Shown in pieces: positions 1 to 10,561 of a DNA stretch of 64,000 nucleotides. Origin of the DNA: Sorghum bicolor (lineage: Eukaryota > Streptophyta > Magnoliopsida > Poales > Poaceae). Where the stretch lies: assembly GCF_000003195.3 (NCBI RefSeq), contig NC_012870.2, positions 37,726,377 through 37,790,376 on the forward strand, written 5' to 3'. A program made the position numbers and the translations under genes. Numbering within the stretch: position 1 is the first letter of the stretch; the number at the start of each line of letters is the position of its first letter. Below the pieces are notes generated by a model, which was given only the letters and a program-made list of their open reading frames with translations, was not told where the DNA came from and searched no databases.

Positions 1-955
1 TGAGGGCTTCCTCAGCCTCGGGGGTCCAAGAGAAACGCTCGACCTTCTTCAGAAGTCGATACAGCGGCAACGCCTTTTCTCCTAGTCTTGAGATGAAACG
101 ACTCGGTGCCGCTAAACATCCCGTGACTCTCTGTACGCCCTTGATGTCTCGAATCGGCCCCATTCTTGTGATGGCCGCGACTTTCTCGGGGTTGGCCTCG
201 ATCCCGTGCTAGGAAACGATGTATCCCAGGAGCATGCCTCGAGGCACGCAAAAAACACATTTCTCAGGGTTGAGTTTGATCTGGTTGGCGCGTAAGCAGC
301 TGAAAACGATCTCGAGGTCCTGGATCAGGTCTCCCCGTTGCTTTGACTTGACGACGATGTCATCGACATAGGCCTCGACCGTCGACCCTATGTGCTTGCC
401 AAACACATGGAGCATGCAGCGCTGGTACGTGGCTCCCGCATTTTGGAGCCCAAACGGCATGGTTACATAGCAATACATCCCAAAAGGTGTGATGAAAGAG
501 GTCACGAGCTGGTCGGACTCTTTCATTTTTATTTGATGATAACCGGAATATGCATCAAGGAAAGAAAGGGTTTCACATCCCGCAGTAGAATCAACAATTT
601 GATCAATACGTGGTAATGGAGAGGGAACTTTCGGACATGCTTTATTTAAACTCGTATAATCGACACACATCCTCATTTTCCCATTCTTTTTCTTAACTAG
701 TACAGGGTTTGCTAACCAGTCGGGATGATGAACCTCCTTGATGAATCTGGCTATTAAAAGCTTGTGGATCTCCTCGCCAATGATCTTGCGCTTTTCCTCA
801 TCGAATCAGCGCAACCGCTGCTTCACTGGCTTGGAACCGGCTCGAATTTCCACAGAGTGCTCGGCGACTTACCTCGGTATGCCTGGCATGTCCAAGGGAC
901 TCCATGCAAACACGTCGGCATTCGCACGAAGAAAGTCGACGAGCACAGCTTCCTA
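1..955 (-). pseudogene. Tat-1 reverse transcriptase, 5' part, with stops (cut by window edge)
   Basis: Reverse transcriptase of a Tat-type pol, which copies element RNA into DNA in cytoplasmic particles. Visible in order: the CVDYTSLNKACPK and PLPRIDQIVD blocks, FLDAYSGYHQIKM, TPFGMYCYVTMPFGLQNAG and the active site YVDD (about 359-370). Three stops interrupt one frame: TAG at 953-955 (protease-RT junction), TGA at 806-808 and TAG at 209-211. The first two are also present in Tat-2. The third is CAG in Tat-2 (57593-57595), so it is a private C-to-T change. The frame then reaches the window edge in the RT thumb/first RNase H region. Confidence 0.9.
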
Positions 956-1708
956 TTTGGGGTCGAGGTCGGCGCTGATCATCAGCACCTTGCCATCGGA
1001 GTTGTTAGGGTCGAGCGGGATCTTCTTGGTTCCTTCTGCTGGCTTGAAGCTGCTTGCGTGGCGCTTGGGCTCTGGAGCCTCAGCGGCTAGGGCCTCGAGC
1101 TTCGCGACGAGCTCAGTGGAATTTTCGACCGCCTCCCCATACTCGACGCATTCGACGTCGCACTCGTAAGCGTGCTCGAAGGAGGAGCTGACGGTGATGA
1201 CGCCTTTGGGGCTGGGCATCTTTAGCTTCAAGTAGGTGTAGTTGGGTATGTCCATGAATTTGGCGTAGCCCGGGCGCCCGATGATGGCGTGGTACGTGCC
1301 CCGGAACCCCACCACCTCAAAGGTGAGGGTCTCCTTTCTGAAGTTAGCCGCCGTACCAAAGCAAACCGAGAGGTCGATTCGACCCACCGGTAGTGCCTTC
1401 TTTCCTGGCATGACGCCATGGAAGCCGCCGGCGCTTGGTTGGAGCCGCCCCCTATCGATGCCTAAGAGGTCGAGGGTCTCAAGGTAGATGATGTTGAGGC
1501 TGCTGCCGCCATCCATCAGCACCTTTGAGAGCCGGGTGTTAACGATGATGGGGTCGACGACGAGCGGGTAGACGCTCGGGGCAACCACCTTGTCGGGGTG
1601 GTCCTCTTGATCGAAGGTGATGGGGGTGCTCGACCAGCTGAGGTACTGGGGCACCGCCATTCTCGCCGTGAAAACCTCATGGCGTTCCCTCTTGCGCTGC
1701 CTTGTAGT
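956..1708 (-). pseudogene. Tat-1 retropepsin-like aspartic protease domain
   Basis: Open stretch of about 250 codons in the same frame as gag and RT. The catalytic block reads VLMDGGSSLNIIY, with DGG where classical retropepsins have D-S/T-G; the same variant occurs in Tat-2, so it looks like a family feature rather than decay. A later block AIIGRPGYAKFM fits the ILG-type flap partner. The domain would process the Gag-Pol polyprotein. It is bounded by stops on both sides (TAG 1709-1711 and TAG 953-955), so no intact polyprotein can be made here. Confidence 0.85.
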
Positions 1709-4081
1709 CTACTGCGTCGAGGGCCCACCATAGATCATGTAGCAGTCGTAGACGGAAGGGAAGCCGTCGACGTCTTTGTTGCCCTCCTTGTCACCGCCCT
1801 TCTCCTTCTTTGGGTCGTCGCGTGCGTCCTTTTTGAACCCCAGACCGTCGAAATGCTTTTTCAACATACAACAGTCCTTGAGCTTGTGGGTGGCTCCTCC
1901 TTTATGGTAAGGGCATGGCTCCTCTAGCATCTTATCGAAGATGCCTCCATCTGGAGGGCCTCGAGGCATCTTGCATTCCATGGCGGCGACAAGATTGTCG
2001 TCGGAATCTTCCCGCTGGAACTGCCTTGCTTTCTGCTTCTTCTTGTTCTTCTTGGGCCCTCGACCGGGGGTCCCATCTTCATCGGTAGGCTGCTTGCCTT
2101 TCCTTCCTTCACAGCTAAAGAAGGCACCGACCGCTTCCTCCCCTACTGCGTAATTTGCCACTACGTCCATTAGCACATCGACGGTCTGAGGGCGATTCCG
2201 GCCCAATTCCCGCACCAAGTCTCGACTGGTGGTACCAGAGACAAAGGCCAAAATGACATCGTGGTCGGGGATATGCGGTAGCTCGGTGCGCTGCTTCGAG
2301 AAGCGTCGAGCGTACTCTCGAATAGTTTCCCCTGACCTCTGCTTGCATTTGCTGAGGTCCCACGAGTTGCCGGGTCGTATGTAGGTCCCTTTGAAATTTC
2401 CCTTGAAAACCCTAACCAAATCGACTCAGTCGTGAATCTGATTGGTTGGAAGTTCCTCGAGCCACCGACGGGCGGTGTCCGAGAGGAAGAGCGGTAGCTG
2501 CCTGATGATGGCTCGATCATCTCCTCGAGCACCTCCTAGCTGACAGGCCAGCCTAAAATCGGCCAGCCACAACTCTGGTTTGGTTTCACCATTGTACTTT
2601 GCGATGCTAGTCGGGGGTCGGAACGGACTGGACAGGGGCGTGTTGCGGATTGCCCTGCTGAACACCTGTGGGACTGGCGGCTCGGGGGCCATCCGGTCCT
2701 CATCGCTGTCATACCTCCCACCACGATGTGCGCTGTAGCCACGCTCTACCGCATCTCCATGCCGACGGCGTTGATTCTCTTCAATGTCGCGTCACGCGTC
2801 GTGTCGACGCTGATTGTCGATGGGGAGAGCGAGCGTGGTCTTTCTTCCTCGGGGAGGTGGCTGCTGATGGACCGATACCTCCTTTTCGTTTTGGGCCGGC
2901 TCATCGCGCTTTTCAGTGGCAGCTCCTCGACGTTGAGAAGCCGAGCTTTTGGCTTGTTGAACTGCCGCCACCTGCAGCAGAGTCTGTACCTCGTCTCGAA
3001 TGCGTCGAGCCTAGGAGTTTGATGGATCTGGCATGTTGCACAGCAGCATTGTCGCTGCCACTACATTCTAGCCTGCTCGAGGGAAACGGCTGACGGGCTG
3101 CTCTGGCTCTACGTCTCCGATGATTTACCGGTGTACCTCTCGAGCTCGTCTTCGGACACTTCCGCTAGGTGGGTAAGGCAAGTCTTGTTCGAGGATTTGC
3201 TCGAGCAGGACGAGGCGCTCACGATCCTCGTCAAGCTTTGTCTTGAGCTCTCGTAGCTGCGCAAGCTTCGCGGCCCTGTCTTCCTGTGGAAGTTGGTTGA
3301 CCTGTCCGTCGTTCCCAGGCGTCCTGGGGTCTTCTCTTGCTGCAGGGGCTCGACCGCCGGCGGCCGCATCCTGCGTCTCGTCGGTAGTTTCTACCGCCCC
3401 GTCGATGTGATAGCATTCCCTAGTAGGGTCGTAGCTATCGGTCTCGGAGTCGGAGTCCGGCTCGGCTGCGTAGAAACATCCACGTCCCTCCTCCAGCAGC
3501 CGCTGTCTGAGCGAGGTGATCGTGTATCGCCCAGGGCCTAGGCATCGGAGGCCTCGTACCTGGGAGAAATCTGGCAGCTCGGACGTCGGCTGTTGTGCTT
3601 CAGAGTCACGTGGTAGGACCATTGGTCTCTCTACGTACGTCTGGGCGAGTGATGCCGCGGCGTTGTCCAATCTGAATGGCAGCGCCCTTCTCGGAGTGAA
3701 CAACCCATGTGGAAGTAACCTAGCCATGGGGGAGAGCATACGGGGCACGTCACCTCTTGTCGTCGTGTGATGCTGGGTCGGCATGTCCACGGTTCCGGCA
3801 CGCGGCGCTGCCTGCTCCTGTGTCACCTCCCGCCTAGCGCGAACTGCCGGTCGTGACGGGGCAGAGGGGTGACGATGATGCTGTCCACGCCTCTTCTTGG
3901 GCGGGGAGGTGTGGTGGCGAGGGCGTCTCGGGGCCCTCAACCGTGCTGGCGCAACTCGGGGTCCTCCCGGTCCTTTGATCGAGAGCAAGATCATGTCATA
4001 GCCGGAGCCAGTCGACATGAACTCAAGACTCCCAAACCAAATCACCGTGGAGCGTGGAATCGGCGAAGCGAGGGTGGCCAT
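1709..4081 (-). pseudogene. Tat-1 gag, five in-frame stops, no frameshift
   Basis: Capsid/nucleocapsid precursor of a Tat element. The start is taken at the ATG whose first base is 4081, the first in-frame methionine after the leader that aligns with Tat-2. The N-terminal third is Arg/Pro-rich; then comes an acidic stretch (DSDSETDSYD), a helical region with many Glu/Leu (LKTKLDEDRERLVLLEQ), and the conserved gag domain (WLADFRLACQLGGARGDDRAIIRQL). A Cys/His cluster near the C-terminus (CPYHKGGATHKLKDC) resembles a degenerate zinc knuckle. Stops: TAA 3125-3127, TAG 3011-3013 (CAG in Tat-2), TGA 2792-2794, TGA 2426-2428 (Trp in Tat-2) and TAG 1709-1711. All are substitutions; the frame is never shifted. 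Confidence 0.85.
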
Positions 4082-4120
4082 CTGGAAAGGAGTGGGAAAT
4101 CGATGAAAAACACGCAGGAC

Positions 4121-4137
4121 CCCTACCTGGCGCGCCA
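4121..4137 (-). other. Tat-1 primer binding site
   Basis: Two bases inside the 5' LTR edge (4140), the minus strand reads TGGCGCGCCAGGTAGGG, starting with the TGG that pairs with the CCA end of a tRNA. The same site is in Tat-2. Its first ten bases are a palindrome. I did not assign the tRNA. Confidence 0.75.
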
Positions 4138-4139
4138 AT

Positions 4140-4433
4140 TGTCGGTGTTTTCCCCATGGGGGTCACACCAACGAGTGAATTTGTATGCGTGCTTCCCTTT
4201 CCCAGATGGTGATGCAAAAAGACACAAGGATTTATCCTGGTTCGGGCAAGAGAAGGCCCTACGTCCAGCGGGGGTGGGGAGTCTGTATTATCCTGCACCT
4301 AAGTGCTTGTACAGGGGCGAATACAAGTGTGTATGAACTGGGATGGAGTATGGAGACTCCTCTACGTGTGGGTCTTGTGTGTCCTTCTGTGTTCACTCCC
4401 CGGTCTCCCCTTTTATAGTTCCAAGGAGAGGCC
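4140..4433 (-). repeat. Tat-1 5' LTR, first of three pieces
   Basis: Starts TGTCGGTG on the plus strand and contains a minus-strand TATA box (4409-4418, CTATAAAAGG read on the minus strand), which fits minus-strand transcription. It is cut at 4433 by Ath-1; the 5 bp AGGCC (4429-4433) are repeated at 14951-14955. Confidence 0.9.
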
Positions 4434-5666
4434 TGTTGACGGTTCTTAAGTATCAATTGTAATTATCAAATAAACAAGAGAAAGGACCAATATGCAACTA
4501 ACACCTAGAATTAGGGTTTGATCTGATAGAATTCCACGGGTTTTGTTGTTTATCTGTTTCTGCAGGGGGTTATCAGGAAATAAGGAAGAAAGGCCCACAT
4601 ATCGGGATTACATAGAGATATCAACGCACCGCACAATTTTCTACCATCTAGAAGACTCCAGAAGCCACGGGAAGAAGACGGAGGCTGAAAGGGGCCAGGC
4701 CTAGGGCGCCCGCCCTGGTGACCTCGGCGCCCGCCCCCCTCTGGATGCCAATCAGGACTCTCTTCGCTCGGGATATTCCACCGACCTATTGGATCAAGGA
4801 AAACATAGTACCACCTCGCCTATCGACCCAAAAGTGCATAGAAGGGGAGGACTATATAAGGAGACCCCCTGGCCCCTGGAGAAGACATGAAGAAATTATC
4901 ATAGAGACTGAGGGGTGCCCTCGAAGGAAAACCTCTTCTCTAATTAATATTTCTTTTTAGGCTTAGCAACCAATGTAAGGTAGAAATAGATCTTCTAGTT
5001 TCTACTAGATTGAGAGAGATAGAGTGGAGGTGTAGATTGGAGGAAGCCCGGCCTGTCGGTGTCTACTCCAAGCTTGCTCCTGCGGGATCAAGTTCTCCTA
5101 ACCCGAAGCTTGCTCCTAGGATTCTTTAGTAATTCGACCTCTAAATTCTAGTAAGTTCTTGTTTTATTGTTCTTATGGTTTATGAGTTTACTTTAATCTC
5201 TTCGCGTAGAGTTTAGAGTAATCATTGCTGGCGTAAACGTGGTGTTTAGGCTGGGGTACTCATAGATATTCCCTAACTAGCTGGACCGTGGTAGTAGTGA
5301 GGAACGTGACAATTCCGAATTACCTTTGTAGATCACATCTCGTTAGCAGGAAGGATAGGGTTTATAGGTGTGGGTTGAACATCCTTTGTGTTGTCTAGAT
5401 TCTGTTAGCCTCCCCATTAGAACAGTAGATCATCCTTACCAAGGTTAGAAGGAGACTACGGTTGCAGTCTTCTCTATTTATCACTCACATCGAAAGACAT
5501 TCTTTGTGCCTAAAGGTTAGTAGTAATAGACCGGTTAGTCAGATGCACTCTTTCTCCTAGTGGTAAAAAAATAAATATGATACTCTGGATAATTTCCCGG
5601 GTGAAGTGCTCACCGATATCCGTGCGCTTGCGGATCAATTCCTTATTGCGTTCCCAAATATCAACA
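4434..5666 (+). repeat. Ath-1 5' LTR
   Basis: 1,233 bp, TGTTGACGG...ATCAACA. U3 holds two GGGCGCCCGCC-type boxes (about 4708-4738) and a TATA box CTATATAAGG (4852-4861), so transcription should start near 4885. A short hairpin lies 31 bp before the LTR end. Confidence 0.93.
5618..5635 (+). promoter_or_regulatory. Conserved ATCCG/CGGAT hairpin near the LTR end
   Basis: ATCCG-TGCGCTTG-CGGAT forms a 5-bp stem with an 8-base loop. The same element is in every TGTTGACGG-family LTR here (11821-11838, 14902-14919, 25902-25919, 34329-34346, 34949-34966 and reversed at 53549-53566). Some copies carry ATCTG/CAGAT instead, which keeps the pairing. The function is unknown; a position near R/U5 suggests 3'-end formation or RNA packaging. 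Confidence 0.5.
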
Positions 5667-5674
5667 AGCATTTC

Positions 5675-5691
5675 TGGCGCCGTTGCCGGGG
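5675..5691 (+). other. Ath-1 primer binding site, tRNA-Asp
   Basis: TGGCGCCGTTGCCGGGG is an exact complement of the 3' end of plant tRNA-Asp including CCA. It lies 8 bases (AGCATTTC) after the LTR; the same 8-base spacer occurs in Ath-NA1. Confidence 0.9.
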
Positions 5692-5795
5692 AGAAAGACG
5701 GTTGCTGAGATAACCTGAGTCTTGCTACTAGCTTGTATCTATACTTTTATCTTTTCTTATCTTTTATATTCTTTATTTTTCTTTACTCTTACCTT

Positions 5796-6725
5796 ATGGA
5801 AAACCAAAATTCTAAATCAATCCGTGAATCTGCAATCCCTTTAGCAACTGACCTTTTACCATGGGAATCATCACAGCCTATCCAAACGTCCCAGTATAAG
5901 TTAAGTTCTAGGTTGATTGCCATGATTCAAAACCTATCTTTTTCGGGAAAGGAAGACGAAAACCCTTACCTTCATATTAGAGATTTTGAGCAAACATGTG
6001 ATTGTCTTCGCATTGAAGGCATTTCTAATAAAACTTTACGTTGGAAGCTTTTTCCTTTTTCCTTAAGGGGAGAAGCTAGACAATGGTACAGTCAGAAGGT
6101 AAGTCAACAACAAGGTGAATGGGGAGTTTTACGAGCTAAATTTTGTCTAGATTTCTATTCCCTTGACCGTATAGCCGACCTTAGACTCGAAGTCCTATCT
6201 TTTAAACAAAAAGATAATGAAACTTTGGGAAAATCCTGGAAACGTTTTTCTGATCTTTTAGAATCTGGTCCAAACCTTAATCTTGAAGACCCTGTTCTTT
6301 TATTTTACTTTTTTCGAGGTCTTCATAAAAATCACAAACAAATGCTTCACACAATGTCTAGAGGTTCTTTCTTTCGCATCCCTGCTGATGAAGCTAGAGT
6401 GATCCTAGATAGAATCCTAGAAGCTGAGATGGATAATACCCTTCATGATAAAACCTACGAAGCCGAAGTAGACACTCTGCCAAATTCTTCATCTACTTTA
6501 GCTATCCCAAGTTCTGAGCCACAAGAGGAAGAAATTCCACCACCGGACTTCATGTTGGATATAGAATCCGATCTTTTTGCCGATTTTGGAAATATTTCAA
6601 ACTACCATTCTATTGACAAACCCCAAAACGGCCAGTTTAGCATTTATTTGCCAAGTGAATATCAATTGAGAGAGCTTGTCTCAATAATGAATGGTTGGAG
6701 GAATCAGAAATTTCCTCTAATGTGA
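5796..6725 (+). pseudogene. Ath-1 gag
   Basis: Structural protein forming the cytoplasmic particle. The frame is open from 5733, but the first 21 codons are a low-complexity Phe/Tyr/Leu run, so the start is placed at ATG 5796 (MENQNSK). The retrotransposon gag domain lies at about residues 40-190 (LRWKLFPFSLRGEARQWY and the downstream LRLEVLSFKQKDNETL block). I see no CCHC zinc knuckle. The open frame ends at TGA 6723-6725 only because of a frameshift near 6690: the expected continuation is in another frame from about 6690. About 310 residues remain. Confidence 0.85.
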
Positions 6726-7387
6726 TCCGTTTGGACACACCCTCTATAACTATACGCTGTGCTTATAATTCTGATCGATTTAATGCTCTCTATAATCCTG
6801 TTGTGGGGATCAACATCATGTCTGAATCTTTTGCACTTAAACTATTTGAAAATCTTGTCTTAACCCCCACAACAAAGGTCATAAAGGAATCTTCAGGACG
6901 ATTAGTCCCCAGTCTTGGAATTATTAATGTCCTACCTCTTACGGTAGAAGGCTCCATGGTTCATTTGAACTTCTATATCTTTGATACATGGGACTTCGAC
7001 CTGTTAATAGGACAACCTTTTAGAAGACTCCTTTATGAAGGTCATACTGGAAAGCTACACATTTCTTTTGGAAAAACTTTTAAAATCCCAATAACAATTT
7101 CACACTCCTTAAACAGTAAGGCCGAGTCATATCTTCTGCCTGATCCTATGGAGGACGTAAAGGCTGCATCTCTAGAGCTTTTAGATGAACCAGACTTAGA
7201 AGACGAAACTCCTTTCTTCACAGAAGAAGAAGACGAACCTTCCGAGCCTGAACCCTTAGATGAGTTTGCAGAAACACCTAGACCCCCCATAGAGCTTAAA
7301 ACTTTACCACTCGGTATTACCTATGCTTTCCTAAACAATAATCCAGAGTTCCCTGTGATCATTAGTGATAAACTCACTCAGGATAAA
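6695..7387 (+). pseudogene. Ath-1 protease-like region lacking the catalytic Asp
   Basis: Continuation of the gag-protease polyprotein. The fold is recognisable (the start of the domain, then DTWDFDLLIGQPFRRLLY and GKLHISFG), but the position of D-L-G-A-S holds NPVVGINIM (6794-6820), so the catalytic aspartate is absent. A long acidic tail follows (EEEDEPSEPEPLDEF). The frame is lost again near 7387, where the pol reading LRLMTILEKHHSVFG begins in a different frame. Either the family has a non-catalytic protease relic, or this copy has degenerated at that site. Confidence 0.75.
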
Positions 7388-7389
7388 CT

Positions 7390-10183
7390 CTGCGATTAAT
7401 GACCATTCTTGAGAAACATCACTCAGTGTTCGGCTACTCACTCCAAGATCTTACAGGAATCAGTCCTATGATTTGTACCCATCGTATTCCAACAGATCCT
7501 TCTGTTTCACCCTCTCGAGAACCCCAACGTAGACTTAATTAACACTATGAGAGAGGTAGTTAAAAAGGAAGTTATAAAGTTGCTGCATGCAGGGATTATA
7601 TATCCTGTGCCGCACAGTGAGTGGGTGAGCCCAGTACAAGTTGTGCCTAAAAAGGGAGGCATGACTATTATTATGAATGAAAAGAACGAGCTAATTCCGC
7701 AACGCACCATCACAGGATGGCGGATGTGCATAGACTATAGAAAACTAAACAAAGCCACGAGAAAGGATCACTTTCCTTTATCTTTTATAGATGAAATGCT
7801 AGAGCGATTAGCGAACCATTCGTTCTTTTGTTTCTTAGATGGATATTCAGGGTATCATCAAATCCCGATCCATCTCGATGATCAAAGCAAAACCACTTTT
7901 ACACGCCCATATGGAACTTATGCTTAACGTAGAATGTCTTTTGGGTTATGTAATGCACCAGCTTCTTTTCAAAGATGCATGATGTCTATATTTTCTGATA
8001 TGATTGAAGAGATTATGGAAGTTTTCATGGATGATTTCTCTGTTTATGGAAAAACTTGTGATAGTTGTCTTGAAAACTTAGACAAGGTTTTGCAAAGATG
8101 TGAAGAAAAGCACTTAATCCTTAATTGGGAAAAATTTCATTTTATGGTTAGGGAAGGAATAGTGCTGGGACACCTAGTGTCTGAAAGAGGTATTGAGGTA
8201 GACAAAGCTAAAATTGAAGTAATTGAACAACTACCTCCACCTGTGAACATAAAAGGAATTCGAAGCTTTCTTGGCCATGCTGGTTTTTATCGTAGATTCA
8301 TAAAAGATTTTTCATTTATTGCTAGACCACTTACTCTTTTGCTAGCCAAGGATGCTCCTTTCAAATTTGATGATGCATGTCTAACATCTTTCAATTTATT
8401 AAAGAAAGCACTCATCTCTGCACCAATCATTCAACCCCCTGATTGGTTGTTGCCTTTTGAAATTATGTGTGATGCCAGTGATTATGCTGTGGGGGCAGTA
8501 TTGGGACAAACTAAAGATAAGAAGCATCATGCAATTGCTTATGCCAGTAAAACTTTGACAGGAGCTCAACTTATTTATGCAACCACTGAAAAAGAGCTTC
8601 TGACTATTGTCTTTGCCATTGATAAATTTAGATCTTATTTAGTTGGAGCTAAAATAATTGTTTACACTGATCATGCTGCATTAAAATATTTGCTCACTAA
8701 AAATGATGCTAAACCTTGCCTGATTAGATGGATCTTATTACTCCAAGAATTTGACTTAGAAATAAAAGATAAAAAGGGAGTAGAAAATTTTGTTGCTGAT
8801 CACTTGTCTAGAATGTATTTTAAGAGTCCACAGGAAACCCCCATCAATGATTCACTCCGGGACGACATGCTCTACGGGATTAACAGGTCCGACCCCTGGT
8901 ATGCAGATATTGTTAATTTTATGGTTTCAGGGTATGTACCACTAGGAGCAAACAAGAAGAAGCTTATTCAAGAAAGTCGTTCACATATATGGGATGAGCC
9001 ATACATCTTCCGAGTATGCTCTGATGGCTTACTCAGGAGATGTGTGACCACTGAGGAAGGATGGAAGATCATCGATAGATGTCATTCATCACCATATGGA
9101 GGTCACTATGGAGCATTCCGTACACATTCAAAGATCTGGCAGTGTGGATTCTATTGGCCTACAATGTATGAAAACACGAACCAATATATCAGAAGATGTG
9201 GGCCATGTCAAAGACACGGAAACATAAATACAAGGGATGCAATGCCACTCACCAACAACCTTCCGATTGAGCTCTTTGATGTCTGGGGAATAGACTATAT
9301 GGGTCCATTTCCTCCATCAAAGAAGTGCGAGTACATCTTGGTGGCGGTTGACTATGTCTCCAAGTGGGTAGAGGCATTACCTTGCAAGCATGCCGACAAC
9401 GTCAGTTCAAAGAGGATGTTTGAAGAAATTATATTTCCAAGATTTGGAGTCCCCAGAGTAGTGATAAGTGATGGAGGAGCACACTTCATCGACAAACGCT
9501 TCAAGCAATATCTATCAAGACATGGAATCCGTCACAACGTCGCTACCCCCTATCATCCTCAGACAAGTGGCCAAGCAGAGACTTCCAACAAACAAATCAA
9601 GAATATTCTTCAGAAGACAGTAAATGAAATGGGAACGGCGTGGAAAGACAAGTTACCCGATGCACTCTGGGCATACCGGACAGCATACAAGACCCCAATT
9701 GGAATGTCTCCATACCAATTGGTGTACGGAAAGACTTGCCATCTACCTGTTGAACTAGAGTTCAAAGCACACTGGGCCATAAAGAGATGGAATATGGACC
9801 TAGATGTTGCTGGAGATTATAGAAGAATGCAACTATCAGAATTAGAAGAATGGCGAGAAAAGGCATATCACAACTCAAAGATCTACAAAGAAAGAGTCAA
9901 GAGGTGGCATGACAAGAGAATCAAGAAGAAGGAGTTCACACCCGGAGATAAGGTATTACTTTTTAATTCCAGGGTGAAGCTTTTCGGGCATGGAAAACTC
10001 CGGAGCAAATGGGAAGGACCATTCAAGGTAATTAATTCATCATCCCACGGAGCTATCACACTTCAAAATGACGAAGGTACGTTATTCAAGGTAAATGGTC
10101 AACGTCTTAAATTATTTTTAGAGCCCAATGAGGAATTTGAAGAAATAGACGTAGTCCATTTTTACTTTCCCATGGAGAATTAG
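7390..10183 (+). pseudogene. Ath-1 pol: reverse transcriptase, RNase H, integrase
   Basis: Three enzymes of one polyprotein. The linker and N-terminal RT run 7390-7540, a one-base shift with TAA lies at about 7541, and RT continues from 7547. TAA at 7925-7927 replaces the Tyr codon before RRMSFGL; after it the frame is open to 10183. RT active site FMDD at 8024-8035. RNase H shows [20 protein letters not shown] and [10 protein letters not shown]. Integrase has the His/Cys finger ([17 protein letters not shown]...CGPCQ) and the core Asp ([10 protein letters not shown]), Asp (VISDGGAHF) and Glu ([10 protein letters not shown]), followed by a GPF module and no chromodomain. Apart from the N-terminal breaks, about 750 residues are intact. 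Confidence 0.93.
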
Positions 10184-10292
10184 AGCCCGACACTTTTGGT
10201 CTGATGTTTTTGGGTCATATATATATTTTTCTAAATAATTTCGCATCTAGAAACGCGCTCGGAAAAGTGGGCCCACAGAGGGGCCAGAGAGA

Positions 10293-10477
10293 GGGCGGGC
10301 GCCCAGATCAAGTGGGCGGGCGCCCAGCTCCTGTTCCCCCTCGGTCCCGACATTCTCTGTTATCGAAAATGCACTTATGGTAATTCGAATAATCCCTCGG
10401 ATGGAAAGTTTCGCACGCACGTCGACGGGAGCAACCCGAACAACCCATGAAGGCACTTTTTTGACCCCTATATAAAC
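10293..10477 (+). promoter_or_regulatory. Ath-1 internal promoter-like block before the third ORF
   Basis: Two copies of GGGCGGGCGCCC (10293-10304 and 10314-10325) are followed by a TATA box CTATATAAAC (10468-10477), 85 bp before the ATG of the third ORF. The same pairing of GGGCGCCC boxes and TATA box makes up the U3 of the LTRs in this family. That suggests separate transcription of the third ORF; this is inference. Confidence 0.55.
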
Positions 10478-10561
10478 AGACCCCTGACCTCAGTTTTCAA
10501 ACACCAAGCCACCACGCCTTCTCTCCTTCAATTAGAGCATGATTAGTTCCTTGCTGCTCCA

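Noticed and set aside
953..955. Programmed readthrough stop between protease and RT in the Tat family
   Set aside because: Kept only as an alternative: many other TAGs in the same copies are proven CAG mutations and a shared TGA lies nearby, so inheritance of damage is simpler.
738..1169. Long plus-strand ORFs over the Tat-1 gag-pol region (also 58122-58553, 60052-60477, 3869-4336)
   Set aside because: They lie opposite clearly homologous minus-strand gag and pol; the GC-rich codon pattern opens the complementary frame. No conserved motif.
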